Below, in pieces: positions 1-7,918 of a DNA stretch of 64,000 nt (position 1 is the first letter of the stretch; each line of letters opens with the position of its first letter). A program made the position numbers and the translations under genes. The notes beneath the pieces are model-generated. The model was given only the letters and a program-made list of their open reading frames with translations. It was not told the DNA's origin and did no database searches. This stretch comes from Butyrivibrio sp. MC2013 (GTDB taxonomy: Bacteria > Bacillota > Clostridia > Lachnospirales > Lachnospiraceae), in NCBI RefSeq assembly GCF_000424585.1, contig NZ_AUKE01000008.1, forward strand, positions 62,001 through 126,000, read 5' to 3'.

Positions 1-912
1 TACATCCAGATAAGCATCTATAGCCCCCAGGGCCATGTCATCATTATTAGCCAGGATCATCTCTATATTCAGGCCCTGGTCTATAAACTGGGCCACCTTG
101 GTCTGAGCCTGACTCCTGGACCAGTTGGCTATGGCATAGCCTACCCTGTCCAGCTTGATCCCACGTCCCTGTATGGTATCCACGCTGTATTCACTTCTCA
201 CAGACGCATCCTGATGCCCTGCTTCGCCCTCCAGAAGAACATATGACACTATCCCGTCATCATTTTTATCTATGCCGGTCCTCTCCCTGGCAATATCCTC
301 TGCAGCCACTTCGCCTTCCATTATGCCGGACTGTCTGGCATCAGCCCCCACATAGTATATCCTGTCCCATCTCTCCATATCCTCAGGTACCAACTCTCTG
401 TTAAAGAAGATCACAGGCACACCTGCCTCCTTGGCCATATCTATGATCTTGGCCGGCTCTGTCCTGTCCACCAGATTGATGCAGATGACATCACAGCCAT
501 CATCTATCATCTCTCTTGCCTGGTCATTTTGGGTATTCTGGCTCTGAGCCGCATTATAAGTAACCACTGCCACATTATCCCCTGCAAAAGAGTTAAAAGA
601 ATCCATATACTGATTGATGAAGGTATCCCTGGAATCATATATAGATACGCCTATCCTGATAGTAGACTTTCCTGTTGAATATGAAGGCTTGCAGGAATAG
701 AGATTAATAGTCAGAAATATGATCATGAAGGCGATAAGGGTATAGAAAACTTTTCTAAGGATCTTCTTTCCACTTCCAAACGACTGATCATAGGATACAT
801 CTTCATCACCGTCTATCAGAGCCATTCCGTATTTTTGACAAATTTCATCTTCATCAGCTGCTATATTCCCGGGATAATCCCCCTTAGTCTTTTCATAATA
901 ATCCTTTGACAT
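1..912 (-). CDS. Membrane-anchored MglB-like sugar-binding protein (3' end outside window)
   Basis: Reading the minus strand from the ATG at 912 gives an open frame of 304 codons that runs off the left edge, so the C-terminus is missing. The start has a GGGGGA ribosome binding site about 5 bases upstream. The N-terminal ~50 residues are charged and cytoplasmic-looking, then comes one hydrophobic segment and a periplasmic-binding-protein fold of the galactose/ribose type (Peripla_BP_4). Family-like stretches are AVVTYNAAQSQNTQNDQAR, GVPVIFFNRE, the YVGADARQSG segment and a final ANNDDMALGAIDAY. The fold matches MglB, but the long N-terminus and single membrane anchor suggest a tethered receptor rather than a free transport lipoprotein. 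It follows another anchored binding protein and a YesM/YesN pair, so a sensing role is likely (inference). Confidence 0.8.
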   Translation of the reverse strand, partial: MSKDYYEKTKGDYPGNIAADEDEICQKYGMALIDGDEDVSYDQSFGSGKKILRKVFYTLIAFMIIFLTINLYSCKPSYSTGKSTIRIGVSIYDSRDTFINQYMDSFNSFAGDNVAVVTYNAAQSQNTQNDQAREMIDDGCDVICINLVDRTEPAKIIDMAKEAGVPVIFFNRELVPEDMERWDRIYYVGADARQSGIMEGEVAAEDIARERTGIDKNDDGIVSYVLLEGEAGHQDASVRSEYSVDTIQGRGIKLDRVGYAIANWSRSQAQTKVAQFIDQGLNIEMILANNDDMALGAIDAYLDV

Positions 913-937
913 GATTCCCCCTGTAATAAGTTATATG

Positions 938-1077
938 TTATTAGACGTACCTTCAGAAACACGCATTTACTGCGTGTTTCGTGAGAACATGTTGCTGGCA
1001 AATAGGCAAGGCGCCCCTAGCCGCTCTCAAATGGCCTATTTGCATACATTCTTGGATGTTCTATCCAAGAATGTATA
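938..1077. repeat. Three-hairpin repeat, family A copy 1
   Basis: This 140-bp segment is almost identical to 5703-5842 and lies in the same orientation. It contains three successive inverted repeats: 956-980 (GAAACACGC arm), 998-1043 (GCAAATAGGC arm) and 1045-1075 (ACATTCTTGGAT arm). On the minus strand it ends 25 bases before the start codon of the binding protein at 912, so it would be in that gene's 5' leader. It may be a regulatory RNA or a small mobile repeat; the sequence alone does not decide. Confidence 0.75.
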
Positions 1078-1134
1078 CTTTTAAACAAAGATAATATTTG
1101 TGCCAGTAGCCAAAAGTCCCTTTTATCCTTTACG

Positions 1135-2127
1135 TCATTTTATGAAAGGAAAAAGAAGCTTTTGATGATCCTCGGAATAGATGTTATCAGCGGTCACTTT
1201 CGAAAAGCTTATAGTCCTGTTCTTCATCCCGGAGTATCTGTTCTCCAAAACTTCAGCCGTATCTACCACTGCCATATAACCCATTTGATAATTATTCACA
1301 CTAAAGAGCATGTCTGTGACTCTGTTGTCCAGATATGCCAGATTATCTATGCTGCTGCCAAGGCCCAGCAGTTTATAATCAGCACCATTGTCTTCCTTGT
1401 ATCTGCCTGCCATAAGAGTCAGCTTCTCTTCCTGGCTGATGATGATATCCACCTTATCAGTTGCCATCTTATCTTCAAAGCGCTCAGACAGGGTGTCTGT
1501 CCCTGTAAGGGTCCATGTAAGATTCCCTCCAAGCTTTTTTACTTCGTCTTCAAAAGCCCTTTGTCTGTCTCTCAGGGCTGAAGTCCTCACATTGCCTGCA
1601 AGAAGGCCTATCCTTATCCCTTTGAGGCTACCTCCGTAGAGAGATGCAGCACTTGATGCCATTTCTCTGCCCAGGCTCTGGGAATCAGCCTCTATGCAGC
1701 CAATAAGAGCCATATCCTCTTCGCTTCGCTCGCCGTCAGTCTCTATAAGTTCCACCGGCACCTTACCTGATATCCTAAAAAGCATATCCCTGGTCTCATT
1801 ACTGGAGGGAAGCTGCACGATCAGCGCTCCCGCGCCGTTATCTATTTCCTGCTCCATCAGATCTTCAAGCTTCTCCAGATCGCCCTGGATATAACTGGTC
1901 ACATAATTGAGCCTGACATTTTTTTCCAAGGCGCCCTGCTTGAGACCTGCAGTCAGACTCTCTCTGGAGGTACCTGTAACATCGTCCACGATCACGGATA
2001 TCCTGTAGGGCTTCTTTTCGATACCGGCTCTGCCCATCAGTACAGCACACAATATGATGCCCATTATGAGCAGAGTTATGATCGCTATCAGTCCCCTGTT
2101 CTCAGGAGTTTGCATTTTATCTCTCAT
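1135..2127 (-). CDS. Membrane-anchored sugar-binding protein, probable co-receptor of the adjacent kinase
   Basis: The 330-residue protein has an N-terminal hydrophobic anchor (about residues 12-33) with no lipobox cysteine. It is followed by a Peripla_BP_4/LacI-like two-lobe ligand-binding domain (segments such as GALIVQLPSSNETRDMLF, VPVELIETDGE, GLLAGNVRTSALRDRQRAF). Its ATG overlaps the kinase stop codon in an ATGA, and a GGGAG site lies 8 bases upstream, so translation is coupled to the kinase. Tethered binding proteins next to YesM or LytS kinases are known to present sugar to the kinase sensor domain, as described for XylFII-LytS. I infer the same arrangement here. The ligand is unknown, but the mgl neighbours suggest a hexose. 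Confidence 0.75.
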   Translation of the reverse strand: MRDKMQTPENRGLIAIITLLIMGIILCAVLMGRAGIEKKPYRISVIVDDVTGTSRESLTAGLKQGALEKNVRLNYVTSYIQGDLEKLEDLMEQEIDNGAGALIVQLPSSNETRDMLFRISGKVPVELIETDGERSEEDMALIGCIEADSQSLGREMASSAASLYGGSLKGIRIGLLAGNVRTSALRDRQRAFEDEVKKLGGNLTWTLTGTDTLSERFEDKMATDKVDIIISQEEKLTLMAGRYKEDNGADYKLLGLGSSIDNLAYLDNRVTDMLFSVNNYQMGYMAVVDTAEVLENRYSGMKNRTISFSKVTADNIYSEDHQKLLFPFIK

Positions 2128-4013
2128 TCGTCACTCCCTGTTGCATCGCCTGCGGGATCTTTTCCTCTTGGCTTACCATTCTCCAACATCCTCAGATTCC
2201 CATCATTATAAGGTATATAAGGCAGGTGTATGGTCACCTTAGTACCTTCATCAGGTTCACTCCATATCTTTAACCCATACTCATTACCAAATCTGAGCCT
2301 GATCCTGGAATGAACATTGATAAGACCTACTCCTGAGCCCTTGGCGTGGCGTCTTCCCCGCTCAGTCAGGATCTGCTCCACCTGGGAATATTGCATTCCA
2401 AGACCGTTATCTTCTACCTCGATAAAGATATCATCGCCTTCTCGTCTGCCTCTTATCACTATCCTGCCTTCGTCTCCAAGCTCTTTTACACCGTAATAAA
2501 TGGCATTTTCAAGGATAGGCTGGATCACCAGCTTCACAGTGCAGCAGTTTAGCACGTCCTTATCCACATCAAATATTGTTTCAAAGGAATTTCTAAATCT
2601 GATCTTCTGTATGTTGCTGTAATTCTCAGCATGCCTTAGCTCTTCCTCTACTCTTATGATGGTACGGCCCTGAGAAAGGGATATACGAAAGAGAGATGCC
2701 AGCTGAGAAACCATAAACACAGCATCCTTGTTTCTGCCGCCTTCTATCATCCACACTATAGAATCCAGCGTATTGTATAAAAAGTGCGGATTGATCTGGG
2801 ACTGAAGAGCATCCAGTTCGCTCTTCCTCTTATCCTCCTGCTCACTTACGATGTCACGCATCAGAAAGGATATCTGATTAAGGAGCTTCTGCAGAGTCCT
2901 GCCCAGATATCTCACTTCGCCGCTCCCCCCTATATAGACCTTGGGAACCTGATCACCGGATACCTCCTTGTCACGAATAGAAGCGGTCAAGAGCCTGATA
3001 GGACTGGATATCCTGCTGGATATGAGTCTGTTAAGAAGTATAGCCATGAGAAGGGTCAGCTGCATGACCAGGAGAAGAAAATATCCCGTAGTATCAGATT
3101 CCGATAAAAAGCCTCTCTCCGGGACTATACTGATCAATTTCCAGCCCGTATAGCTGACTGTATATACTATGACAGTCTGTTTTTTACCGCCATATCTGAC
3201 GCTTTGATGTATACCATCTGTGAGCCCTGCAGCCAAAGAAGAGTCTTCAGACTCAAGGCCTGATGCAATCTGCATATACCTGGGATGATATATCAGATCA
3301 CCATCGTCGGTACACAGATAAAAATATCCTCCGCTTCCGCCTGCATCTATATTCTCCAACATAGCTTCCACATAAGAATAGTCCATATCCACAAGGATCA
3401 CGCCGTTCTCAGGACGTCCTCCCCTGGTCATATAGGAAGCCGAGCTAAGAGATATGACCCATCTGCCCATATTATCCTTGCCTGCAAAAAGATTTTGTAC
3501 ATGCGGTGGGGTAAAGTGTTGATTTTCAGGCTTTAAAAGAGCACTGATAAACCAGTCCTGCTCGCAGGGATTTGCATGGGGATTTGGCGCTGCAGCAGGG
3601 CTGGTTGCTATAAGCTCACCCTCTTCGGAATATATAGCCATACTGACTACATCATTTTTATTGGATTCGTATAGAAGCTCCAGATCAGATGAGACCTTCT
3701 CATCCTCCAGATCCAGATTCTTGAGAACTGTATAGTTGAGGGTATCTGATAATACTCTCATGTCTCTGAGCAGACTTTCCAGCTTCTGACCTGTCTGAGT
3801 GACTATAGCATCATTTCCCTGGGCATAAGCCCTTTTCAGCCTCCCTCTAAAGGTGGAATAGAGAGTTGTGCCTACAAAAATCATGGACAGGACAGTTACT
3901 ATGGTAAAGGACACCAAAAGAAGGCCCTGAATGGACCTTGGTTCCAGTCTGGAATATATTTTTTTGATCAGAGACCTGCCCCCGGTCTTCTCCTTATTAG
4001 TCTCTTCTCCCAT
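2124..4013 (-). CDS. Sensor histidine kinase, YesM type
   Basis: The 629-residue membrane kinase has transmembrane helices near residues 29-52 and 309-331. They enclose a ~250-residue extracellular Cache-like sensor domain and are followed by a HAMP-like linker. The His_kinase (PF06580) box is DALQSQINPHFLYNTLDS with the phosphorylated histidine at about residue 410. The ATPase domain shows the N-box LVIQPILENAI, then VEDNGLGM and GSGVGLINVHSR. The start at 4013 has a GAGGG site a few bases upstream. It is transcribed after the response regulator at 4067-5668 and before the tethered binding protein that overlaps its stop. It probably autophosphorylates in response to extracellular sugar and passes phosphate to that regulator. 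Confidence 0.88.
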   Translation of the reverse strand: MGEETNKEKTGGRSLIKKIYSRLEPRSIQGLLLVSFTIVTVLSMIFVGTTLYSTFRGRLKRAYAQGNDAIVTQTGQKLESLLRDMRVLSDTLNYTVLKNLDLEDEKVSSDLELLYESNKNDVVSMAIYSEEGELIATSPAAAPNPHANPCEQDWFISALLKPENQHFTPPHVQNLFAGKDNMGRWVISLSSASYMTRGGRPENGVILVDMDYSYVEAMLENIDAGGSGGYFYLCTDDGDLIYHPRYMQIASGLESEDSSLAAGLTDGIHQSVRYGGKKQTVIVYTVSYTGWKLISIVPERGFLSESDTTGYFLLLVMQLTLLMAILLNRLISSRISSPIRLLTASIRDKEVSGDQVPKVYIGGSGEVRYLGRTLQKLLNQISFLMRDIVSEQEDKRKSELDALQSQINPHFLYNTLDSIVWMIEGGRNKDAVFMVSQLASLFRISLSQGRTIIRVEEELRHAENYSNIQKIRFRNSFETIFDVDKDVLNCCTVKLVIQPILENAIYYGVKELGDEGRIVIRGRREGDDIFIEVEDNGLGMQYSQVEQILTERGRRHAKGSGVGLINVHSRIRLRFGNEYGLKIWSEPDEGTKVTIHLPYIPYNDGNLRMLENGKPRGKDPAGDATGSDE

Positions 4014-4066
4014 TTATCCCTCATTTGACGATCCGCTTTATGCGGTATAAATGCCTCCCCAAAGGC

Positions 4067-5668
4067 TTATTTGCTGTTCCTATATGCGGAAGGAGACATA
4101 CCAAACTGCCTCTTGAATACATAACTAAAATAATTAGGATCGCTGTAGCCCACTTTACCTGCTATGATATATGTCTTGTCATCGCTCAAGGTCAGCAGCT
4201 CTGCAGCCTTGTCCATTCTCACATCAGTCAGATAGGTCACAAAGGTCTTGCCTGTTTCCTTCTTGAATACAGTGGAAAAATATGCACTGGATACCCCCAG
4301 GCTCCTGCATATTTTTTCTATAGTAATATTCTCATCAGAATAGTTTTCTTCCACATACTGTCTTGCCTTTGATACAAAGGACCTGTTGCTTCCGGATCTG
4401 TTCTCGCTGATCTCTTCCTGCATCCTTCTTAGGATATCATAAAGATAATCGCTAAATTCCGCAGCATCCATAAATTCCATATGGGCCGGCCCCGCGTTGC
4501 CAAAGACAGCTTCTATATTCATGCCATTCTCTGCCGCAAAGCGGTAGAGGCGGCTCATGGTATCATAGACAAAGAATTCATAATTCTGTATGGATGTACT
4601 GCCTGAAGCAAAGCATCTCACAAAATCAGAGGACATGGCTGCCAGGTCTATATCCTTGCCTGCTCTGATAGACCTTAGAATCTCACCAAGCTCTCTACTG
4701 CTATCTTCCGGATCATCGCCTATCTCCTTGCCGGGTACTATCTCAGAGATATTGATAGCTCTGCCGCTGCCATATACAGCTCTGTAGGAAACAGCCTCAT
4801 CTGCACTCTCTGCAGAATCACTGATATCAGAAATGTCAGAGCACACTCTTCCTATACCTGCTGTGACCACAGCCTGGCAGACACTGGCTGCCATCCTGCA
4901 GAACCTGTCACAGATATCCGTCAGCTCCAGTATCTGTGAAGCTGCATCCTCACTTAGCTGTACTATCATGGCAGTATCACCCTGGCGGGAAAAGATACGG
5001 GCATCCAGCTCCTTTTCAAGCCTTTCCTTTGCAAGCTTTCTAACAGAGAGCTCCAGCAACACGGGATTAAGGCCTTCCGGAGCTTTCCTGCTGGAAGTAT
5101 GTAATATGACCACAGTATATTTTGGTCCCGTAAGATCGATCTGGTAATTGAGCATCTCTTCCCTGATCTTATCAGAAGGGATCCTGCCTTCCAAAAGGGA
5201 ATAATAGAAATTTTCCTGGAGAAGAGGCAGACTTTCCGCATAATATCTGGACAGCTTCTGGATACTCTGCTTTTCTTCTCTCTCCTTGTCAAGAGACTCC
5301 TTGATCCTAAAGAATACACTTCTTAGCTCCTCGGAATCCACAGGCTTTAATATATATTCTTCCGCTTCCAGCCTGATAGCCTCTTTGGCATATTCAAATT
5401 CATCAAAACCGGAGAAGATGATGATCCTGATACCGGGATAGAGATTCCTCAGCTCATGGGCCAGCTCCAGGCCGCCCATATAGGGCATCCTGATGTCCGT
5501 CATAACAACGTCAGGGGTATCTGCTTCTGCAATCTCCAGGGCCTCAAGTCCATTAGCAGCATAGCCCGGAGTCTCATAACCCAGGGCTTCCCAGTCCAAC
5601 TTGCCCAGGATAGCTCTTATCACATCTTCTTCATCATCTACCAGTAAGCACTTGTATGCCAAAACCAT
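4067..5668 (-). CDS. AraC-type response regulator, YesN family
   Basis: The 533-residue regulator has an N-terminal receiver domain (KCLLVDDEEDV, phospho-acceptor aspartate at about residue 58 in VVMTDIRMPYMGG, conserved lysine in EEYILKPVDS) and a C-terminal AraC HTH pair (KICRSLGVSSAYFSTVFKK ... GYSDPNYFSYVFKRQFGMSP). The middle ~280 residues are the poorly conserved YesN linker. I start it at 5668, where CGGAGG sits 5 bases upstream. The reading frame is open up to 5731, but that extension runs into the family A repeat and has no ribosome binding site. It is the cognate partner of the downstream kinase, and the mglB promoter at about 10940 is its most likely target (inference). Confidence 0.88.
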   Translation of the reverse strand: MVLAYKCLLVDDEEDVIRAILGKLDWEALGYETPGYAANGLEALEIAEADTPDVVMTDIRMPYMGGLELAHELRNLYPGIRIIIFSGFDEFEYAKEAIRLEAEEYILKPVDSEELRSVFFRIKESLDKEREEKQSIQKLSRYYAESLPLLQENFYYSLLEGRIPSDKIREEMLNYQIDLTGPKYTVVILHTSSRKAPEGLNPVLLELSVRKLAKERLEKELDARIFSRQGDTAMIVQLSEDAASQILELTDICDRFCRMAASVCQAVVTAGIGRVCSDISDISDSAESADEAVSYRAVYGSGRAINISEIVPGKEIGDDPEDSSRELGEILRSIRAGKDIDLAAMSSDFVRCFASGSTSIQNYEFFVYDTMSRLYRFAAENGMNIEAVFGNAGPAHMEFMDAAEFSDYLYDILRRMQEEISENRSGSNRSFVSKARQYVEENYSDENITIEKICRSLGVSSAYFSTVFKKETGKTFVTYLTDVRMDKAAELLTLSDDKTYIIAGKVGYSDPNYFSYVFKRQFGMSPSAYRNSK

Positions 5669-5702
5669 TCCTCCGGATATACAAAATATAAAAAAGTATG
5701 TA

Positions 5703-5842
5703 TTATTAGATGAACCTTCAGAAACACGCATTTACTGCGTGTTTCGTGAGAACATGTTGCTGGCAAATAGGCCCAGCGGCCCTGGCCGCTCTCAAATGGC
5801 CTATTTGCATACATTCTTGGATATTTTATCCAAGAATGTATA
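5703..5842. repeat. Three-hairpin repeat, family A copy 2
   Basis: This is a near-identical copy of 938-1077 in the same orientation. It ends 35 bases upstream of the response-regulator start codon on the minus strand. The three hairpins are preserved. The middle loop differs in a way that keeps pairing, because it gains an extra GCGGCC/GGCCGC stem. Both copies are followed on the minus strand by TCTAATAA and then a gene start, so they occupy equivalent leader positions. Confidence 0.75.
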
Positions 5843-5908
5843 TATATCTTTTCAAAACCAGCCATTAATTATTATACGACATAGAAGTGCATCCTTAAAT
5901 ACAAAGCA

Positions 5909-6197
5909 GTTACTGATCACTCGCTATAGAGCATGATAATAGCGCTGCTGCAGAATTATTGTCCGAAGCTTGCATTCACTGTAAATGGTAGTTTTTACTA
6001 ATTCTTCAAAGCAGCCTTCCAGGCGCCCACGAGAAAACTGTCAAAGCGGGCTGAAAGCCCGGGTTTTTTCCGAGTGGGAGCGTTTTCAGGAAGGCTGCTG
6101 AAGAATTATAGTAAAAACACCATTTATAGTGCAGCGAGCAAGGAGAATAATACTTCAGCAGCGCTAATCATAATATCACCAGCGAGTGTTCAGTAAC
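5909..6197. repeat. Giant inverted repeat (family IR, copy 1), 289 bp
   Basis: The whole interval folds on itself. Arms beginning GTTACTGATCACTCGCT pair with AGCGAGTGTTCAGTAAC, AGCGCTGCTG pairs with CAGCAGCGCT, and AAATGGTAGTTTTTACTA pairs with its partner at about 6107-6127. The apex contains GCGCCCACGAGAAAA and a CGGGCT/AGCCCG stem. It lies just 3' of mglC (stop at 6218) and 5' of the regulator leader. The rest of the 5669-6217 gap holds the family A repeat (5703-5842) and about 65 AT-rich bases with no clear signal. I see no credible gene in it. Confidence 0.85.
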
Positions 6198-6217
6198 GAG
6201 GTAAAAAGATGCAAGCT

Positions 6218-7906
6218 TTACTTCTTCTGAACGTACTTGAGGCAGTCCAGAGTAACCGCTGTCAGGATGATGATACCCTCTATTACGAACTGGAGGTTGG
6301 TATCAATGCCCAGGATGGTAAGTGAATAGGTAAGTGCAGTGAAGATCATAACACCTGTCACCACGCCGGATATCTTACCAATACCACCTGTAAAGGATAC
6401 GCCGCCTACTACGCAGGCTGCGATGGCATCCATATCCCAACCCTGTCCATATGCAGCAGAACCGGAACCTACCATTCTCAGGCATTCCAGCCAGGATCCA
6501 AAGCCGTAGAGGATACCAGCCATCATAAATGCCATCATGGTCACCTTGAATACGGAGATACCTGATACCGCAGCAGCTTCAGGGTTGCCGCCTACTGCAT
6601 AGAGATATTTACCAAACTTGGTCTTGTTCCAGATAAACCATACAATACACACCGCAGCAACAGCCCAGAGGATGATGGTAGGGAAATTGCCTGCCTTGGG
6701 TATGAAGATGGAAGGGATCTCAGCTTCTATTGCACCAAAGGACACACCCTTGGTAGCAAAGGTTACTATACCAAAGATCATCAGCATGTTGGACATGGTC
6801 GCAACAAAGGGGTGCATCTTGAATCTGGCTGTAAAGAAGCCTGCTATGGAAGTAAAGCAGGTACAGAATATGATACACATAACCAGTGCCAGGATAGCTC
6901 TTGCTACAACAGGCAGCCCTGTAAAGTCAAATATGTGCCCGAATACACCACCTGTATTGATACCCTTGTGCATGATGATAGTTGCTGTGACCATGCCCAT
7001 ACCAACCATTCGTCCTATGGAAAGGTCGGTACCTGTGAGCAGGATCAGGCCAGCAACTCCAAGAGCCAGGAACATTCTGGGTGAAGCCTGCTGCAGGATG
7101 TTGAGTATATTATTCCAGGTCAGAAGTGGTGTATTCTTCACAATAGGTGTGATGATACACAGACCTATAAATACCATTAGGATGACGATATAGAGACCAT
7201 TCTTTAAGAGGAACTGCTTGCGGTCAAAGGAGTATTTATAATTCTCCCATCTTTGAGCCAGTGTCTGGGACGGGCTAAACCTTGACATACGAAGGAGGTC
7301 TATCATGTGATATTTCTGAGAAAAAGCCTCATGTCTATGGTCCTTGATAGCTTCCAGTTCCTTCTGATAATTCACCTTTGCATCAAAGATCTTGTTCTTG
7401 TATACGTATTTCTCATCCTTCTCTTCCTGAGAAGCACCGGTGCCTGCCTTGGACCTTATGGCATCCATCTCTTTTTCATGCTCTGCCTTAAGCTCCTTTA
7501 GTTTCTCCTGATAAGAATCTCTCGCTCTCTTTACAAGCAGCTCACAGGTGGAAGATACAGGCCCATAGTATTCCCTGTCAAAATGTTCTTTGATATAGCT
7601 TTCAGCATCAGCTATAAGACCTGCAACCTCATCCTTATGAGAGTTTTCTACCTCTCTGGCCCTGGCAAGTTTAGCCTGATCATCACGCCTTATGGCTTCC
7701 TTTTCACCCTTGGACAGACTCTTATCCTCTTTGGTAAGCTGCATATGATTCTGATAATAGATGACCTTGTCAGTGCCTTCCAGCCTCAGCTCATCTATCT
7801 TCTTTTGTATCTTGTCCACATATTCGCTTATGGGTGAGAGGAGCTTTGCTTCATTCTCAGAAGCAATTGCCAGTGCCTCATATATGTTCATATTGTTTTC
7901 GCTCAT
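6218..7906 (-). CDS. mglC: Galactose/methyl-galactoside ABC permease MglC with long cytoplasmic N-terminus
   Basis: The 562-residue protein is much longer than typical MglC (about 336). Residues ~235-560 form the BPD_transp_2 membrane domain of sugar ABC permeases, with features such as LALGVAGLILLTGTDLSIGR, YAVGGNPEAAAVSGI and AACVVGGVSFTGGIG. Residues 1-~210 are soluble, highly charged and helical, with Lys/Glu-rich stretches typical of coiled coil. The start at 7906 has GGAGG 7 bases upstream, and the extension is in frame with no better internal start, so it appears real. It is the last mgl gene, 12 bases after mglA. The function of the extension is unknown. Confidence 0.88.
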   Translation of the reverse strand: MSENNMNIYEALAIASENEAKLLSPISEYVDKIQKKIDELRLEGTDKVIYYQNHMQLTKEDKSLSKGEKEAIRRDDQAKLARAREVENSHKDEVAGLIADAESYIKEHFDREYYGPVSSTCELLVKRARDSYQEKLKELKAEHEKEMDAIRSKAGTGASQEEKDEKYVYKNKIFDAKVNYQKELEAIKDHRHEAFSQKYHMIDLLRMSRFSPSQTLAQRWENYKYSFDRKQFLLKNGLYIVILMVFIGLCIITPIVKNTPLLTWNNILNILQQASPRMFLALGVAGLILLTGTDLSIGRMVGMGMVTATIIMHKGINTGGVFGHIFDFTGLPVVARAILALVMCIIFCTCFTSIAGFFTARFKMHPFVATMSNMLMIFGIVTFATKGVSFGAIEAEIPSIFIPKAGNFPTIILWAVAAVCIVWFIWNKTKFGKYLYAVGGNPEAAAVSGISVFKVTMMAFMMAGILYGFGSWLECLRMVGSGSAAYGQGWDMDAIAACVVGGVSFTGGIGKISGVVTGVMIFTALTYSLTILGIDTNLQFVIEGIIILTAVTLDCLKYVQKK

Positions 7907-7918
7907 TTTATCCTCCGA

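Noticed and set aside
5669..5731. N-terminal extension of the response regulator
   Set aside because: The receiver domain starts at the usual MVLAYKCLLVDDEE with a CGGAGG site; the extra 21 codons run into a repeat element and lack initiation signals.
5909..6197. Inverted repeat considered as a simple rho-independent terminator of mglC
   Set aside because: The stem is far too long, the structure recurs elsewhere in both orientations, and there is no T-tract at its end; it may still affect transcript ends.
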